Source: Stakelama sediminis (GTDB taxonomy: Bacteria; Pseudomonadota; Alphaproteobacteria; Sphingomonadales; Sphingomonadaceae). From it: a DNA stretch of 64,000 nucleotides. Position 1 is the first letter of the stretch. Each line of letters begins with the position of its first letter. Below are positions 36,211 to 44,644 of this stretch, in pieces. The stretch lies in the NCBI RefSeq assembly GCF_014199335.1, contig NZ_JACIJI010000002.1, positions 248,001 through 312,000 on the forward strand, given 5' to 3'. A model generated the notes under the pieces. That model saw only the letters and a program-made list of their open reading frames with translations. It was not told where the DNA came from and searched no databases. A program made the translations under genes and the position numbers.

Positions 36211-36666
36211 TCAACCCTGTTGCGGCTCGAACGCGGCAGTTGCCTCTTCCAGCCGTTCCAGCATCGAGCGCAACTGTCGAACCTCCTCCGCAGAAAAGCC
36301 CGAAAACAACTGGCGTTCCAGTGCCAGTGCCTTGGGCGATACCTGTTCGTACAGATCCTGCCCCGCCTTGCTGAGCGACAGCAGGTGCGAACGCTGATCG
36401 GCGGGGTTGGGTGCGCGTTGTACCAGCCCGCGATCATGCAGTGCGGTTGCCGCGCGGCTGACCATTACCTTGTCCATACGCGTGGCGATGCCCAGCGCCT
36501 GCTGGCTCATCCCGTCGCTTTCCGCGAGTACGGCGATCAGTCGCCATTCGGCAATACGCAGGCCGAACAGCGACTGATAGGCGGTGGCGATGACGTTGGA
36601 GACGCGGTTCGACGCAATCGACAGCCGATAGGGCAGGAATCCGTCGAGATGCAGCGTCCCCGGCAT
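36211..36666 (-). CDS. MarR family transcriptional regulator
   Basis: A 151-residue winged-helix regulator. The central block [46 protein letters not shown] is the MarR DNA-binding region, with the wing at [16 protein letters not shown] and dimerisation helices at both ends. MarR proteins usually repress a neighbouring gene until an aromatic or phenolic ligand binds. It follows ggt by four bases, so is probably cotranscribed with it, and lies two genes from hppD. A role in controlling the tyrosine/homogentisate genes is a reasonable inference, and a dyad overlaps the hppD promoter. The start ATG 36666 is preceded by a weak ribosome-binding site, as expected for a coupled gene. Confidence 0.85.
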   Translation of the reverse strand: MPGTLHLDGFLPYRLSIASNRVSNVIATAYQSLFGLRIAEWRLIAVLAESDGMSQQALGIATRMDKVMVSRAATALHDRGLVQRAPNPADQRSHLLSLSKAGQDLYEQVSPKALALERQLFSGFSAEEVRQLRSMLERLEEATAAFEPQQG

Positions 36667-36670
36667 GGTC

Positions 36671-38440
36671 TCAATAGCCCTCGGCCAGTCCCGATGGGCG
36701 ACGACGGTCGTTCGCACCTTCAAGCACGCCATTCTTCCGATCGACCAGAATGGCCTCATCGGCGCCCAGCGCGGAGATGGGGGTGAAGTTATACCCCATC
36801 GCTTCCAGTTTCGATCGTGTTTCGGGCGTCAGATAGCCGGGTTCGACAACGACCGTATCGGGCAGCCACTGATGGTGGAAACGCGGTGCGTTTACCGACT
36901 GCTGCATGTTCATGCCGAAATCAATGACGTTCAGGATGGACTGCAGCGTCGTCGTGATGATCGTCGAACCGCCGGGGCTGCCCGTCACCATGAACGTCTT
37001 GCCTTCGGGATCGAGTACGATGGTCGGCGACATGGAGGATAGCGGCCGCTTGCCCGGCCCGACCGCATTGGCCTTGCCCTGTACCAGCCCGAAGGTATTG
37101 GGTACGCCCGGTTTGGACGTGAAATCATCCATCTCGTTGTTCAGGAAAAAGCCCGTGTCGCCGGCAATCTTTCCCACACCGAACAGATAATTGATCGTGT
37201 AGGTCACGCCGACCGAATTACCGGCCGCATCGACTACCGAATAATGCGTGGTGTTCGTACCTTCGGTGGCACTGACACCGCCTTTCACTTCGGAGGATGG
37301 CGTTGCCTTGTCAGATTCGATCTGCGCCCGAATCGCGTCTGCATGGGCAGGTGAGATCAGCTTGTCGACCGGATTATGGACGAACGCCGGGTCGCCCAGA
37401 TCAGTATTCCGGTCGGCAAAGGCATGGCGTTCGGCTTCGACGATATAGTGCGTCGCCATGACCGAGCCATAGCCGTATTTGCTGAGCGGATAGGCTTTCA
37501 GCACCTGCAGGATTTCGCAGATGGTAGTACCGCCGGAACTGGGTGGCGGGTCGGAAACAACCGTATAACCGCGATAGTCGCAGGTAACCGGCTTGTCCCA
37601 CTGTACGGTATAGTCGGCAAAATCCTTCATCGACAACAGGCCGCCATTGGCCTTGCTCGCGGCCACGACCTTTTGCGCAATCGCGCCTTTGTAAAAGGCC
37701 TGAGTGCCGCCCTTTTCAATTGCCCGAAGCGTGTCGGCAAGCTTGGTCTGCACCAGCCGGTCGCCGATCCCCCAGGGCTTGCCGTGGTTCAGAAAGATCG
37801 ACGCGACATTCGGTTCGTTCGCGAAGTCCCTGGTACGGCTGTTGAGGATTTTCACATCGCCCGATTCGAGCAGATAGCCCTTGGCGGCGAGCTCGATTGC
37901 CGGCTGCATCACCTGCGACAGGGACATGGTGCCATATTTGGCCAGCGCGCTGTTGAGCCCCATCACCGTGCCGGGGACGCCGACCCCCAGATAAGTACCG
38001 GTGCTGCGGCCCTTTACGACATTGCCCTTGTCATCCTGAAACAACGTCGCGGTCGCCTTGAGCGGTGCTTTTTCGCGGAAATCGAGGAACAGATTCTGTC
38101 CATCGGCTAGATGAATAACCATGAAACCGCCGCCGCCGATATTGCCGCAGCAGGGATGTACCACCGCCAGCGCATAGCCGACCGCCACCGCAGCATCGAC
38201 GGCATTGCCGCCCTCCCGCAGGATTTTCACGCCGACATCGGTGGCGAGATGCTGGGCCGTCACCACCATGGCGTGTTTGGCGATGACAGGGCGGGCAGCC
38301 TTGTAATCGGGAACGTCCGCATCGGCGCTGGTCTGATCGAGCGCGCTCTTGGAAATCTGCGCCCTGGGTGTCGCATGCGCGGTGACTGCACCGGCGGTAG
38401 TGGATAACAATATTGCTGCAAGCGCCGTGCGAATGGCCAA
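36671..38440 (-). CDS. ggt: Gamma-glutamyltransferase, exported
   Basis: A 589-residue N-terminal-nucleophile enzyme that cleaves gamma-glutamyl bonds of glutathione and similar compounds in the periplasm. The autocatalytic and catalytic residue is T397 in NTTHYSVVD; substrate blocks LREGGNAVDAAVA, NIGGGGFMVIH and PLSSMSPTIV are present. The start is best placed at TTG 38440: GGAG (38447-38450) lies six bases upstream and translation then begins directly with a clean signal peptide (LAIRTALAAILLSTTAGAVTAHA). Upstream ATGs in the same frame would add an implausible N-terminus. It diverges from hppD and is followed by marR four bases after its stop. Confidence 0.9.
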   Translation of the reverse strand: MAIRTALAAILLSTTAGAVTAHATPRAQISKSALDQTSADADVPDYKAARPVIAKHAMVVTAQHLATDVGVKILREGGNAVDAAVAVGYALAVVHPCCGNIGGGGFMVIHLADGQNLFLDFREKAPLKATATLFQDDKGNVVKGRSTGTYLGVGVPGTVMGLNSALAKYGTMSLSQVMQPAIELAAKGYLLESGDVKILNSRTRDFANEPNVASIFLNHGKPWGIGDRLVQTKLADTLRAIEKGGTQAFYKGAIAQKVVAASKANGGLLSMKDFADYTVQWDKPVTCDYRGYTVVSDPPPSSGGTTICEILQVLKAYPLSKYGYGSVMATHYIVEAERHAFADRNTDLGDPAFVHNPVDKLISPAHADAIRAQIESDKATPSSEVKGGVSATEGTNTTHYSVVDAAGNSVGVTYTINYLFGVGKIAGDTGFFLNNEMDDFTSKPGVPNTFGLVQGKANAVGPGKRPLSSMSPTIVLDPEGKTFMVTGSPGGSTIITTTLQSILNVIDFGMNMQQSVNAPRFHHQWLPDTVVVEPGYLTPETRSKLEAMGYNFTPISALGADEAILVDRKNGVLEGANDRRRPSGLAEGY

Positions 38441-38562
38441 GGCGATCTCCTGTCGGGGGTGTTTCGATACAAAGTGCCATAGAACACTCTTGCGGCGCAG
38501 CAAAAGCCCCATGCGTAAAAACGTCGCGTCGGGAACCCCCTTCATTTTCCGCCATTGGAGCT

Positions 38563-38591
38563 TTGACGATGGCAAGCGATACCGATATAGT
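38563..38591 (+). promoter_or_regulatory. Sigma-70-like promoter of hppD
   Basis: TTGACG (38563-38568) and TATAGT (38586-38591) are separated by exactly 17 bases and lie 35 bases before the hppD ATG. This is the best consensus promoter found in the window. Confidence 0.75.
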
Positions 38592-38605
38592 AACAAATGT
38601 AACCA
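38588..38605. promoter_or_regulatory. Dyad over the hppD -10 and start region
   Basis: TAGTAACAAATGTAACCA has the symmetric pattern T-x-GT-x-ACA...TGT-x-AC-x-A over 18 bases (12 of 18 positions). It covers the end of the -10 box and the expected transcription start, which suits a repressor such as the nearby MarR protein. Confidence 0.45.
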
Positions 38606-38626
38606 GTTTTCGATGGAGAAGTCCCC

Positions 38627-39712
38627 ATGTCCGCCGAACCTCTTGCAAACCCCATGGGTCTGAACGGTTTTGAATTCGTTGAATTCACCGGCCCCAACCC
38701 CGATGCGCTGGCCGATCTGTTCGAGAAGATGGGCTTTACCCATGTGGCGACCCATAAGACCAAGAAGGTGCGCCGCTATACGCAGGGCGACATCAACTTC
38801 CTGCTCAACATGGAGCCGTCAGGACAGGTCGCGGGTTTTCGCGAAGCGCATGGGCCGTCCGCCAATGCCATGGCGTTTCGTGTCGCCGATGCGGAAAAGG
38901 CGCTGAAACTGGCCGTGGAACGCGGCGCAACCGAGGTGAAGGGCAAGAACGGCCCGGGCGAACTCGACATCCCGGCGATTGAAGGGATTGGCGGCGCCAA
39001 CCTCTATCTCGTCGATAAATATGGCGAGCAGTCGATTTACGATACCGATTTCGAACCGGTTGGTGGGGCGACGTTGAACAAGAATTCGGTCGGCCTCGAA
39101 ACGCTCGACCATCTGACCCATAATCTGAAGCGTGGCCGGATGGACCATTGGGCGGGCTATTACGAAAACATCTTCAATTTCCGCGAAATCCGCTACTTCG
39201 ATATTGAGGGTCAGCAGACAGGCCTGTTGTCACGCGCGATGACTGCGCCCGACGACAAGATCCGCATTCCGCTCAACGAAAGCCGCGACGATCATTCGCA
39301 GATCGAAGAATTCATCAAAGACTATAAGGGCGAGGGTATTCAGCATCTGGCACTCACCACCGACGATATCTTCGCGACCGTCGATGCGTTGCGCGCCAAT
39401 GGCATCCGCTTTCAGGATACGCCCGATACCTATTACGATATGATCGACGAGCGCTTGCCCGGTCACGGTCATGACATTCAGAAGATGCGTGAACGCAAAA
39501 TCCTGATTGACGGCTCGCCTGAAACAGGTGAGGGGCTTTTGCTGCAGATCTTTACCGAAAATATGGTTGGGCCGATCTTCTTTGAAATTATCCAACGCAA
39601 GGGTAATGAAGGGTTCGGTGAGGGCAATTTCAAAGCCCTGTTCGAGTCGATTGAGCTTGACCAGATTCGTCGCGGCGTGATCCCGGCGAAGAAGGAAGAT
39701 GCGGAGGCCTGA
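38627..39712 (+). CDS. hppD: 4-Hydroxyphenylpyruvate dioxygenase
   Basis: A 361-residue Fe(II) oxygenase of the vicinal-oxygen-chelate fold that converts 4-hydroxyphenylpyruvate to homogentisate in tyrosine breakdown. Iron ligands are visible as H162 in LDHLTHNL, H240 in IQHLALTT, and E311 in LLLQIFTE. The C-terminal helix GEGNFKALFESIELDQIRRGV, which gates the active site, is present. The N-terminus MSAEPLANPMGLNGFEFVEF is the usual form in sphingomonad relatives. GGAG precedes the ATG, and the promoter is described separately. hmgA, the next pathway step, follows. Confidence 0.96.
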   Translation: MSAEPLANPMGLNGFEFVEFTGPNPDALADLFEKMGFTHVATHKTKKVRRYTQGDINFLLNMEPSGQVAGFREAHGPSANAMAFRVADAEKALKLAVERGATEVKGKNGPGELDIPAIEGIGGANLYLVDKYGEQSIYDTDFEPVGGATLNKNSVGLETLDHLTHNLKRGRMDHWAGYYENIFNFREIRYFDIEGQQTGLLSRAMTAPDDKIRIPLNESRDDHSQIEEFIKDYKGEGIQHLALTTDDIFATVDALRANGIRFQDTPDTYYDMIDERLPGHGHDIQKMRERKILIDGSPETGEGLLLQIFTENMVGPIFFEIIQRKGNEGFGEGNFKALFESIELDQIRRGVIPAKKEDAEA

Positions 39713-39735
39713 GCCTTTCGCGACGAGTCAGGAGA

Positions 39736-39848
39736 GGCCGGCCAGGTCGTTCGCAGGAGGAAGCCTGGCAGGAAACGGCCCGTGAGCCGCCATCAACCCA
39801 TCCCGGCAACGGGGCATAAAACACACAAGGGTGGTGATGGCGGCTCAC
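39736..39848 (+). promoter_or_regulatory. Folded leader between hppD and hmgA
   Basis: Two consecutive RNA-type hairpins. First, GGCCG-GCCAGG (39736-39746) pairs with CCTGGC (39764-39769) and CGGCC (39776-39780) around a six-base bulge AGGAAA. Second, GTGAGCCGCCATCA (39782-39795) pairs perfectly with TGATGGCGGCTCAC (39835-39848); inside it ACCC pairs with GGGT and CCCG-GCAA-CGGG forms a GNRA tetraloop hairpin (39802-39813). This amount of nested pairing suggests a cis-regulatory RNA. It is not a riboswitch class that I recognise. Confidence 0.55.
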
Positions 39849-39878
39849 ATCAAAACAGCAATATCGGGAGAGCGGGAC

Positions 39879-41165
39879 GTGTCCGACGGCGCCATGACGG
39901 GCTTTGGCAATCATTTTGCGACAGAGGCGGTTGCAGGGGCCTTGCCGGTCGGTCGCAATTCTCCGCAAAAGCCGGCCTTCGGACTGTACGCGGAACAACT
40001 GTCGGGCACCGCCTTTACTGCGCCGCGTAGCGAGAACCGCCGATCCTGGCTGTATCGGTTGCGCCCCTCCGCGGCGCATCCTCCCTTTCGTCCTTATACC
40101 GGTGCGGGATTGTTCGGGGCCGAAGCCGCGCAAGGCGCAGTCAATCCCAACCGGATGCGCTGGTCGCCACTGGATTTCGAAGGGGAGGGCGCCGACTGGC
40201 TCGACGGCCTCGCCACCATGCTGGCTAGCAATCCGCCGGATAGCCAGAGCGGGGCGACGGTCCATATCTACCGCGCGACAAAGGATATGGTCGACCGGGC
40301 TTTCGTCTCTGCTGACGGGGAGTTGATCATCGTCCCGGAACTGGGACGACTGGTCCTGTTGACCGAACTGGGGCGGATCGAACTCTCACCGGGTGAAATT
40401 GCGCTCATTCCACGCGGTGTGCGGTTTCGTGTGACGCTGCCCGACGGCAAAGCGCGGGGCTATGTCGCGGAAAATCACGGAGCGGCATTTCGCTTGCCCG
40501 ATCTGGGGCCGATCGGAGCCAACGGGTTGGCCAATCCGCGTGATTTCGAAACGCCGGTCGCCTGGTTCGAAGATGTCGAAGGCAGCTTCCGGCTCGTCCA
40601 GAAATTCCTGGGATCGCTATGGGAAACCGATCTCGGCCACAGTCCGATGGATGTAGTGGCATGGCACGGTAACCTCGCTCCGTGCAAATATGATCTGTCG
40701 CGGTTCAACACGGTGAATACGGTCAGTTTCGATCACCCCGATCCGTCGATCTTCACCGTGCTGACCTCGCCTAGCGATGTGCCGGGCACAGCCAATGCCG
40801 ATTTCGTGATCTTCCCCCCGCGCTGGATGGTGGCGGAGGACACGTTCCGCCCACCATGGTTCCACCGCAACGTGATGAGCGAAGCAATGGGACTGATCAC
40901 CGGTGCCTATGATGCAAAGGCCGAAGGGTTCGCGCCCGGTGCGCTGTCCCTGCATAATCAGATGGCGGGGCATGGTCCCGACGTCGCGAGCTGGAAAACC
41001 GCAAGCGAAGCGGAACTGGTTCCCCACAAGATCGAGAACACCATGGCCTTCATGGTCGAGAGCCGCTGGGTGTTTCGGCCGACGCAATTTGCGCTCGATC
41101 ATGCGCAGGCCGATTATGACACCGCGTGGGAAGGGTTTCCAAAGGCCTCTTTACCGACCCCGTAA
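39879..41165 (+). CDS. hmgA: Homogentisate 1,2-dioxygenase
   Basis: A 428-residue Fe(II) dioxygenase that opens the homogentisate ring to maleylacetoacetate. Family blocks are [52 protein letters not shown], and the iron-site region [15 protein letters not shown]...[18 protein letters not shown] 39879 with GGGAG eight bases upstream gives a normal N-terminus; ATG 39837 behind AAGGG would add 14 residues and would put the start codon inside the leader hairpin. The gene lies 166 bases after hppD and the two form the central part of tyrosine catabolism. Maleylacetoacetate isomerase and fumarylacetoacetase are not next to it. Confidence 0.93.
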   Translation: MSDGAMTGFGNHFATEAVAGALPVGRNSPQKPAFGLYAEQLSGTAFTAPRSENRRSWLYRLRPSAAHPPFRPYTGAGLFGAEAAQGAVNPNRMRWSPLDFEGEGADWLDGLATMLASNPPDSQSGATVHIYRATKDMVDRAFVSADGELIIVPELGRLVLLTELGRIELSPGEIALIPRGVRFRVTLPDGKARGYVAENHGAAFRLPDLGPIGANGLANPRDFETPVAWFEDVEGSFRLVQKFLGSLWETDLGHSPMDVVAWHGNLAPCKYDLSRFNTVNTVSFDHPDPSIFTVLTSPSDVPGTANADFVIFPPRWMVAEDTFRPPWFHRNVMSEAMGLITGAYDAKAEGFAPGALSLHNQMAGHGPDVASWKTASEAELVPHKIENTMAFMVESRWVFRPTQFALDHAQADYDTAWEGFPKASLPTP

Positions 41166-41182
41166 GAACGCAAGCAACGGGA

Positions 41183-42187
41183 TCAATAGCGATTCCTTCG
41201 CGGCTTCTGCTGATGGCGGCTGGGCAGGGTGTCGGCCATGGTCGCGCCGCGGCGGCCCATCGGCATCTGTTCGCCGCGGATTGAGTCCACGCCGGTCTGA
41301 CGTTCAGCCTCGGCATTGATTTCGGCACCGATCAACACGGCATAGGCCGAAACATACAGCCACATCAGCAGGACGACGACAGCGCCCAGCGCACCATAGG
41401 TCGCGTTATAATTCGCGAAATTGGCAGTATATACGCCAAACAGCAACGTCGCCAGCAGCCACAGAAAGGTCGCCGCCGCCGATCCCACGGACAGCCAGCG
41501 CCATTTCGCCCGAGCCCGATCCGGAGCATAACGATAGACGACGGCAAAGCCGCTGCTGGCGATCAGCGCAGCCACCACCCAGGTTGCAATCTTGATGAGG
41601 ACGACCCCGCTTTCGCCGAGGATGCCGACCCAATTCTGTAAATATCCCAGCACCACCGCCGCAACGAGGCCGACGATTGCGGCAAGTACTGCACCGAGCG
41701 TAAGGACGATGGCCAGAAGGTAGACGCGAAAGATCGACCGTTCATCATCTTCTTCATACACTACATTAAGCGCCTGAATCATCGCGCCCGCCGCGCGCAT
41801 CGCACCGTAAATAGAAAAGAACAGGGCGATGAGGAGGCTGATGCCGGTCTTGCTCGCGGCAGTGGTGGTGACGCTGATCAACTGCTTCTGGATCAGCGAT
41901 GCCGCATCGCTGGGCATGACGTCGAAAATGATCCGCATATGCTGGGCTACCGTGGCGGGGTCAGCGATCAGACCATAAATCATCACAATCGCGCCCAGCA
42001 GGGGAACGAAGGACAGGAATGCGTAAAAGGCAACACCCGCCGCCATCAGCGACAGATTGTGAAATCCGGTCATCATGTAGATACGACCGAATATCGCTTT
42101 CCAGGCACGCCATGGATGCTGCCAGGGATGAGTAGATTCAAATCCGGGTATGTTTTCCGTATCCGGCAAAGAAGTTGTTTCATTCAT
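41183..42187 (-). CDS. YihY/BrkB family inner-membrane protein
   Basis: A 334-residue protein with about six membrane segments, including LSLMAAGVAFYAFLSFVPLLGAIVMIYG and GAVVVLLMWLYVSAYAVLIGAEINAEAE, which are the classical ends of the YihY/BrkB (former RNase BN) family. The C-terminal tail of about 40 residues is basic and hydrophilic. The family is widespread, possibly transport-related, and has no settled function. The start ATG 42187 is chosen with GGGGAA upstream. The gene is convergent with hmgA and divergent from tamA. Confidence 0.85.
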   Translation of the reverse strand: MNETTSLPDTENIPGFESTHPWQHPWRAWKAIFGRIYMMTGFHNLSLMAAGVAFYAFLSFVPLLGAIVMIYGLIADPATVAQHMRIIFDVMPSDAASLIQKQLISVTTTAASKTGISLLIALFFSIYGAMRAAGAMIQALNVVYEEDDERSIFRVYLLAIVLTLGAVLAAIVGLVAAVVLGYLQNWVGILGESGVVLIKIATWVVAALIASSGFAVVYRYAPDRARAKWRWLSVGSAAATFLWLLATLLFGVYTANFANYNATYGALGAVVVLLMWLYVSAYAVLIGAEINAEAERQTGVDSIRGEQMPMGRRGATMADTLPSRHQQKPRRNRY

Positions 42188-42367
42188 CGCTGACGTTCCC
42201 CGTTTATTCCCTGAATATCTATCGTAAATATCAACGTGACAGCGTGGATCGGGATGCATCCTCTTCAAGAAAATGAAAATCGATAATCATTTTAATGCCA
42301 TGGACCCAAAACGCGATTGATTCGTTATGAACCAAATTCGGGAGGGACTGCGCGACCTCCAGCTATC

Positions 42368-44644
42368 ATGAAACTGCGCCAGATCGGGGAATGTGTGCAA
42401 AAGGGTAAAGGGGCTCCTTTCTGGATGACATCCGCAGCATGGGTATGTGCTGCGGTTATTCCTGCAACGCCGGGAACAGCTCACGCGCTTCAATCGCAAA
42501 ATGCGTCGTCACCAACCCCCACGCCTGCTCCGGCACAGACGAATACATCCGATACGAAACAGACCGTCACCGGCAAGGCTTCGCCTGCCGATCAGAACAA
42601 GCCCATTGTTTCCAACCAGGAATTTGAAAGTGCCTTGCCGCCGCTGAGCGACGATATCAATGCGCCGCTGGAAGCGATGCCAACACCCACTCCCACACCG
42701 TCTTCGACCCCAGCAGAGACGACCTCTTTAGCACAACCATCGACGACAACCGGATCATCGACGCAATCGCAGCAATCATCGCCGGATGGTCCGATCACGG
42801 TTGCCCAGCCGTTGCCCGACGAAGGGGAGCTTGAAAAACCGCTGGAACCGATTGCGACGTTCGATACGCAACCGCCGCCGACCATCGAGGGTGTGAAGCA
42901 GGGCAAAAATACCGTCATCCCTTACGATACCGTGATTCACGGACTGGATCAGGTCGGTCTGGAGGGACAATTCAAGGATCTTTCAGCGCTGGAAGACGGC
43001 AAAGGGAAGGCGGCCAACGCCACGATGATTTCGGCGCGTGCCCAGTCGGACAAGGATCTTGCCGTCCGGTTGATGCAATCGGTCGGATATTATGACGGCA
43101 CGGCGATCACGACGATCGAGCCTGCAAGCGACAAGAACGACAATCGCGTGCAGGTAATTTTGACCGCTACGCCGGGCAAACTTTATCATCTCGGCACCAT
43201 CAAGGTTTCCGGAGACCCCACAGTCCCTGTCGGACTGGTGCGCAAGGCTCTGCCGCTGAAGACAGGCGATCCGATCGATGCGATACGGGTACAGGCGGCG
43301 GAAGCGAATGTATCGCTGACCCTGCCGGAGGAAGGGTATCCCTTCTTCAAACTGGGTGAGCGCGATATCCTGCTCGATGACAGCGATTATACCGGCGACT
43401 ACACACTGCCCTATACGTTGGGAGTGCGCGCATCATTCGGGGGCTTTGAAACCACCGGCAAAGAGGCGTTCAGCGCCAAGCATATCGCCGTTCTGGCGCG
43501 TTTCAAAAAGGGTGAATTGTACGACAGCCGCAAAGTGGACGACCTGCGCAAGGCGCTGGTCGCCACGGGGCTGTTTTCCACCGTGTCGGTCGAGCCGAAA
43601 AAGACCGGCGAAAAAGGGTCGGACGACACCGAATATGTGAACCTGATGGTCCGGCAGAGGGCAGGGCCGCCACGGACGCTTGCCGGGGAGTTGGGATACA
43701 GCACCGGCGAAGGCATCAAGTTGCAGGGGTCGTGGACGAACCGCAATCTGTTCCCGCCGGAAGGCGCGCTGATTCTGGCGGGTACGGCAGGGTCGCAGGA
43801 ACAGGGGCTTTCCGGCACCTTCCGACGCTCCAATGCGGGTAAGCGGGACCGGACGGTATCGCTGACCCTGTCGGCAGATCACTCCAATTACGACGCTTAT
43901 GAAGCGTTTACGGGTACGTTGGCGGGGCGTGTTTCCTATGATTCCACGCCCATCTGGCAGAAGCGGTTCACCTATGCCTATGGTTTCGAACTGACCGCGA
44001 CCAACGAAGATACCTATAATTACAGTGCGGGAGAGCGGCAGCGTAAGACCTACTTCATCGCGGCCCTGCCTTTGTTCGCCGGATGGGATACCTCCGACAG
44101 TCTGCTCAATCCGACGCGCGGATTTCGGGTAAAGGCGAATGTCAGCCCCGAATCCGCCGTGAAAGGCGGGTTCCGGCCCTATGTCCGTACCATGCTGGAA
44201 ACGGACGGATATCTGCACGTTTCCGACAGCCTTGTGCTTGCAGGGCGCGTGCGGGTCGGCAGCATTCTGGGCATCAGCCGCGATGACCTGCCGCCGTCAC
44301 GGCGCTATTATTCAGGCGGCGGCGGATCGGTGCGCGGCTATGGCTATCAGCAACTGGGCCCGATTGCTCCGGACGGAAAACCCGCGGGTGGTCGCAGCCT
44401 GAACGAATTTTCGATCGAGGCGCGCTATCGCTTCGGTAATTTCGGCATCGTGCCCTTCGTCGATGCCGGACAATCCTATGAGAGCGTATATCCCAAACTT
44501 TCGGGGCTTCAGTTCGGCGCCGGGATCGGCGGACGCTATTACACCAATTTCGGTCCGCTGCGTATCGACGTGGCGACGCCGCTGAACCCGCGTCCCGGCG
44601 ATCCTAAGGTCGCGCTGTACATCTCGATCGGGCAGGCTTTCTGA
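42368..44644 (+). CDS. tamA: TamA-like Omp85 outer-membrane assembly protein
   Basis: A 758-residue Omp85-family protein. After a signal peptide (ending GTAHA) comes a low-complexity Thr/Pro/Ser-rich stretch of about 100 residues (for example PTPTPAPAQ and MPTPTPTPSSTPAE). POTRA domains follow from about residue 170, then a 16-strand barrel ending in the beta-signal VALYISIGQAF. The conserved barrel loop SGGGGSVRGYGYQQLGP contains the RGF/RGY lid motif of Omp85 proteins. With TamB it forms the translocation and assembly module that inserts some outer-membrane proteins and may take part in phospholipid transport. The start is uncertain: no good ribosome-binding site is near ATG 42368. The stop overlaps the tamB start (TGATG). 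Confidence 0.88.
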   Translation: MKLRQIGECVQKGKGAPFWMTSAAWVCAAVIPATPGTAHALQSQNASSPTPTPAPAQTNTSDTKQTVTGKASPADQNKPIVSNQEFESALPPLSDDINAPLEAMPTPTPTPSSTPAETTSLAQPSTTTGSSTQSQQSSPDGPITVAQPLPDEGELEKPLEPIATFDTQPPPTIEGVKQGKNTVIPYDTVIHGLDQVGLEGQFKDLSALEDGKGKAANATMISARAQSDKDLAVRLMQSVGYYDGTAITTIEPASDKNDNRVQVILTATPGKLYHLGTIKVSGDPTVPVGLVRKALPLKTGDPIDAIRVQAAEANVSLTLPEEGYPFFKLGERDILLDDSDYTGDYTLPYTLGVRASFGGFETTGKEAFSAKHIAVLARFKKGELYDSRKVDDLRKALVATGLFSTVSVEPKKTGEKGSDDTEYVNLMVRQRAGPPRTLAGELGYSTGEGIKLQGSWTNRNLFPPEGALILAGTAGSQEQGLSGTFRRSNAGKRDRTVSLTLSADHSNYDAYEAFTGTLAGRVSYDSTPIWQKRFTYAYGFELTATNEDTYNYSAGERQRKTYFIAALPLFAGWDTSDSLLNPTRGFRVKANVSPESAVKGGFRPYVRTMLETDGYLHVSDSLVLAGRVRVGSILGISRDDLPPSRRYYSGGGGSVRGYGYQQLGPIAPDGKPAGGRSLNEFSIEARYRFGNFGIVPFVDAGQSYESVYPKLSGLQFGAGIGGRYYTNFGPLRIDVATPLNPRPGDPKVALYISIGQAF

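Noticed and set aside
39782..40030. 82-codon frame starting at GTG 39782 in the hmgA leader
   Set aside because: It overlaps hmgA in another frame, consists largely of the folded leader, and has no recognisable protein features.
42271..42295. Fur-box-like sequence in the gap between the YihY gene and tamA
   Set aside because: About 13 of 19 positions agree with the Fur consensus, in an AT-rich gap where such a match is expected by chance, and neither gene is iron-related.
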